Assembly: GCA_964555295.1 (NCBI GenBank)
Contig: CAZKRL010000039.1
Coordinates: 1-26,212 of the forward strand
Origin: CAZKRL01 sp964555295
GTDB taxonomy: Bacteria; Bacteroidota; Bacteroidia; Flavobacteriales_D; Sanyastnellaceae
Direction of reading: 5' to 3'
Length of the DNA stretch: 26,212 nucleotides
Below the pieces are notes generated by a model. It was not told the DNA's origin. It was given only the letters and a program-made list of their open reading frames with translations, and did no database searches. Of this stretch, positions 23,679 through 26,212 are shown one piece after another. Position numbers and translations under genes: made by a program. The stretch's first letter is position 1. Each line of letters begins with the position of its first letter.

Positions 23679-24704
23679 TCAGAAAAGCTGTCCGCTCTTC
23701 GGCCCGATATTTTTTCCAAGATGACGATAGGCCTGTTCAGTGACTTGTCGACCTCGTGGTGTGCGCATCAGAAATCCTTCTTGAATAAGGAACGGCTCAT
23801 AAACCTCCTCGATGGTACCGGAGTCCTCTCCAACTGCGGTAGCCACGGTGGTAAGACCCACCGGGCCGCCATGGAATTTATCGATGATGGTATGCAGAAT
23901 TTTGTTGTCCATTTCATCCAGGCCGTGTGTATCTACATGAAGCGCATTGAGTGCGAACTGTGTGATCTCAAAATTGATGATGCCGTCGCCTTTGATCTGT
24001 GCAAAATCACGCACACGTCGCAACAGCGCATTTGCGATACGAGGTGTGCCCCTGCTGCGTCGGGCGATTTCAAATGCGGCATCGGCCTCGATACCAATAT
24101 TCAGAATTCCTGCGCTGCGCTCCACGATATCAGTAAGTGTTTTGGCGTCGTAATAGGATAGTCGGGAGTTGATTCCGAATCGCGCGCGGAGCGGGGCCGT
24201 GAGCAAGCCACTGCGCGTGGTGGCGCCCACCAGGGTAAATGGGTTGAGCGTGATTTGAACCGACCGAGCATTGGGTCCCGAGTCGATGACCAAATCAATG
24301 CAGTAGTCTTCCATTGCGGAGTAGAGATATTCCTCAACGACCGGACTCAGCCGATGAATTTCGTCGATAAAGAGAATATCATGCATTTCGAGATTCGTCA
24401 GTAATCCGGCAAGGTCGGCGGGTTTATCGAGCACGGGACCTGAGGTGGTTTTGATATTCACCCCCATTTCGTTGGCAATGATATGCCCCAGTGTAGTCTT
24501 TCCCAGTCCGGGAGGCCCGTGCAACAGCACGTGATCGAGTGCCTCAGATCTCAGCTTTGCGGCTTTCACGAAAATCTGCAGATTCTCAAGCACCTGTCGT
24601 TGACCAGTGAAGTCATCGAATGCTTTGGGGCGCAAAACTTTTTCAATGTCTTTATCGCTGGGCTTACCGGCTTCGTCGCGAATATCGAATGAGTTGTCAG
24701 ACAT
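23679..24704 (-). CDS. ruvB: RuvB, Holliday junction branch migration ATPase
   Basis: A 341-residue AAA+ motor that drives branch migration with RuvA. Walker A GPPGLGKT (63-70), Walker B FIDEIHRL (112-119), sensor 1 VGATTRSGLL, arginine finger in LRARFG, and the C-terminal winged helix ending with TPRGRQVTEQAYRHL. Length and motifs are typical. The stop is 1 bp from the queG start, so the two are co-transcribed. The 158 bp upstream, before sdhB, hold no gene and no promoter that fully matches consensus. Confidence 0.98.
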   Translation of the reverse strand: MSDNSFDIRDEAGKPSDKDIEKVLRPKAFDDFTGQRQVLENLQIFVKAAKLRSEALDHVLLHGPPGLGKTTLGHIIANEMGVNIKTTSGPVLDKPADLAGLLTNLEMHDILFIDEIHRLSPVVEEYLYSAMEDYCIDLVIDSGPNARSVQITLNPFTLVGATTRSGLLTAPLRARFGINSRLSYYDAKTLTDIVERSAGILNIGIEADAAFEIARRSRGTPRIANALLRRVRDFAQIKGDGIINFEITQFALNALHVDTHGLDEMDNKILHTIIDKFHGGPVGLTTVATAVGEDSGTIEEVYEPFLIQEGFLMRTPRGRQVTEQAYRHLGKNIGPKSGQLF

Positions 24705-24862
24705 GGAATTAGATGTCTACAAATGTCTAAAAGTTAAGACACACATTGACTCAATATTTTGATGTTGTGCTAGGGTGTTATAAGCTCCCTCGACTCTCGT
24801 ATTAAGGGCCTAGCCTTGTATTAGGACATGAAGAAATCCCTTGGTGTTTCTTGGTTGTGCAA

Positions 24863-25618
24863 TCAATTCTCCGGCTTCACATTCGCCATGAGATATTCAC
24901 GGTTCATACGGGCGATGACGTCGAGTGAAATGTTTTTTGGACATTGCACCTCGCAAGCACCGATGTTGGAGCAGTTGCCAAAGCCCTCTTCATCCATCTG
25001 TTTCACCATCTTCATCACGCGTTCTTTGCGCTCCACCTGTCCTTGCGGTAACAACGCAAATTGAGAAACTTTCGCGCCTACAAAAAGCATCGCGCTGCCG
25101 TTCGGACAAGTTGCTACACACGCTCCACAACCAATACAAGTGGCAGCGTCAAATGCTTTATCAGCATCTTCTTTTGGGATGGGAATCGCGTTAGCATCCA
25201 ATGTGCGCCCACTGGTATTCACCGACACAAAACCGCCGGCTTGTTGTATGCGGTCAAATGCACCACGGTTCACCATCAGGTCTTTGATCACCGGGAAAGC
25301 CGCACTGCGCCATGGCTCAACGTAAATAGTGTCTCCATCCTTGAATGAACGCATATGCAACTGACACGTTGTTACACCTCGGTTTGGGCCGTGTGCTTCA
25401 CCATTGATGAACATGCTGCACATGCCACAAATTCCTTCACGACAGTCATGATCAAAGGCCACAGGATCGTCACCCTTTTTAATCAAGTCATCGTTGAGTA
25501 CATCAATCATTTCAAGAAATGACATATCTGGAGAAACGTTGGTCACATTGTACTCCTTCATTTGTCCTGCTTCGGAGGTGTTTTTCTGCCTCCATATTTT
25601 GAGTTTGAGATTCATCAT
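24863..25618 (-). CDS. sdhB: Succinate dehydrogenase / fumarate reductase iron-sulfur subunit
   Basis: A 251-residue subunit carrying electrons between the flavoprotein and the membrane anchor of complex II. The 2Fe-2S site is C59-REGICGMC with C64, C67 and a fourth Cys at 85; the second cluster motif is CIGCGACVATCP (161-172), and a third is CSNIGACEVQCPKNI (near 218-232). Length and spacing fit the Bacteroidota SdhB type. The genes for the flavoprotein and cytochrome subunits, usually directly upstream, are not in the window; an S23-type gene is there instead. Met1 or Met2 may be the start. Confidence 0.96.
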   Translation of the reverse strand: MMNLKLKIWRQKNTSEAGQMKEYNVTNVSPDMSFLEMIDVLNDDLIKKGDDPVAFDHDCREGICGMCSMFINGEAHGPNRGVTTCQLHMRSFKDGDTIYVEPWRSAAFPVIKDLMVNRGAFDRIQQAGGFVSVNTSGRTLDANAIPIPKEDADKAFDAATCIGCGACVATCPNGSAMLFVGAKVSQFALLPQGQVERKERVMKMVKQMDEEGFGNCSNIGACEVQCPKNISLDVIARMNREYLMANVKPEN

Positions 25619-25705
25619 ATAGTGAAATGGGATTTTAGATTATGAGTATTATAGAGAGGCCCTGCAGCCTGGGGAATGACTTCCGAAGATTTCTGATACC
25701 ATAGA

Positions 25706-26092
25706 TTAAACACGTGTAAGTTTTTCCAAATTTTTTATTAATACAAATAGCATTTTACTTATTTCAATTCCCAAAGATTCACTCTTGGTGATTTCTGATA
25801 AATCAACCAACTTTAGTCTTTTTATGATTTCTAGTTGCGTCATTAACTCTGCAAGTGAACCCGATGAAATATTTAAGTATTGAATGAAATTACCTGTGCT
25901 TTTTCTTCCCCAACCCTCTGCAATGTTTGCGGGAATGGATATAGCACTTCTCCTCATTTGAGGTATAAGACCATACTTTTCACTTTTAGGGAGATACATA
26001 GTCAACGAATATATTTCTTCCACAAGATCTATTCCCTTACGCCAAACTATTAAGTCTTGGTATGATTTCATTCTTGAGTCACTAGTATTCAT
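25706..26092 (-). CDS. Four-helix-bundle protein (S23 ribosomal / IVS-ORF family)
   Basis: A 128-residue helical protein with the family signature: YQDLIVWRKGIDLVEEIY near the N-terminus, then PKSEKYGLIPQMRRSAISIPANIAEGWGR (about 35-63) and FIQYLNISSGSLAELMTQLEI (about 68-88). The family was first seen as an ORF in intervening sequences of 23S rRNA genes and is widespread in Bacteroidota as lone genes; the bundle is pentameric in known structures, function unresolved. An alternative ATG at codon 8 (26071) gives the more usual N-terminus. The flanks 25619-25705 and 26093-26212 are non-coding; the latter is AT-rich and reaches the right edge. Confidence 0.95.
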   Translation of the reverse strand: MNTSDSRMKSYQDLIVWRKGIDLVEEIYSLTMYLPKSEKYGLIPQMRRSAISIPANIAEGWGRKSTGNFIQYLNISSGSLAELMTQLEIIKRLKLVDLSEITKSESLGIEISKMLFVLIKNLEKLTRV

Positions 26093-26212
26093 AATCTAAT
26101 TACAACACTACTACTCAATTCTTAAAATGCTTATTCCTATTTCAAATAACTTATTTCAATTGTTTGCTCTGTTATCCTACTCAACTATTCCTCTACTTCA
26201 CTACTTATAACT

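Noticed and set aside
1..26212. CRISPR array, insertion sequence or prophage genes
   Set aside because: No regularly spaced short repeats, transposase, integrase or phage structural motifs were seen on either strand.

Overview
The window looks like chromosomal DNA of a Bacteroidota bacterium, most likely of the order Cytophagales. Three things point there: a complete porX gene (response regulator fused to a PglZ phosphodiesterase domain, the type IX secretion regulator known only from this phylum); several promoters of the form TTTG-N18-TAnnTTTG with no clear Shine-Dalgarno sequences; and a set of families typical of the group (START-like domain protein, glycine-rich RRM protein, DUF4369-type thioredoxins, MORN_2 repeat protein, S23-type four-helix-bundle protein). 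The lineage below phylum is inference.

Left flank (1-4.4 kb): the 5' end of a START-like gene runs off the left edge. Then come a tRNA-Met(CAT) with its own promoter and a two-way terminator, an RRM RNA-binding protein with a long leader, a DUF2797 protein, two thioredoxin-fold genes, and a small secreted protein.

Island (4.49-10.69 kb): a perfect 234-bp direct repeat brackets 5.7 kb of visibly AT-richer DNA. The right copy is the 3' end of intact porX (its last 77 codons plus stop). The left copy is the same 234 bp attached to a badly decayed porX remnant. Between them lies a rightward cluster: a small membrane protein, a HExxH metalloprotease-like protein, an AAA+ ATPase and a small protein whose start overlaps the ATPase stop. 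A 35-bp near-perfect palindrome precedes it. Two leftward genes follow, one of unknown function and one lipoprotein. I see no integrase, transposase or tRNA inside. This is the best candidate for an undescribed system.

Middle (10.5-19.7 kb): porX diverges from an HD-domain phosphohydrolase. Next come a DUF3108 protein and a RidA homologue on the minus strand, and a secreted protein built almost wholly of MORN_2 repeats on the plus strand. A tight three-gene signalling operon follows: YfiR-like periplasmic protein, secreted TPR protein, and membrane HAMP-SpoIIE (PP2C) phosphatase.

Right flank (19.7-26.2 kb): a leftward housekeeping run of sdhB, ruvB, queG, a leucyl aminopeptidase, pdxA and rlmH, with very short gaps in the queG/ruvB, pepA/pdxA and pdxA/rlmH pairs. 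An S23-type four-helix-bundle gene lies upstream of sdhB where sdhA might be expected.
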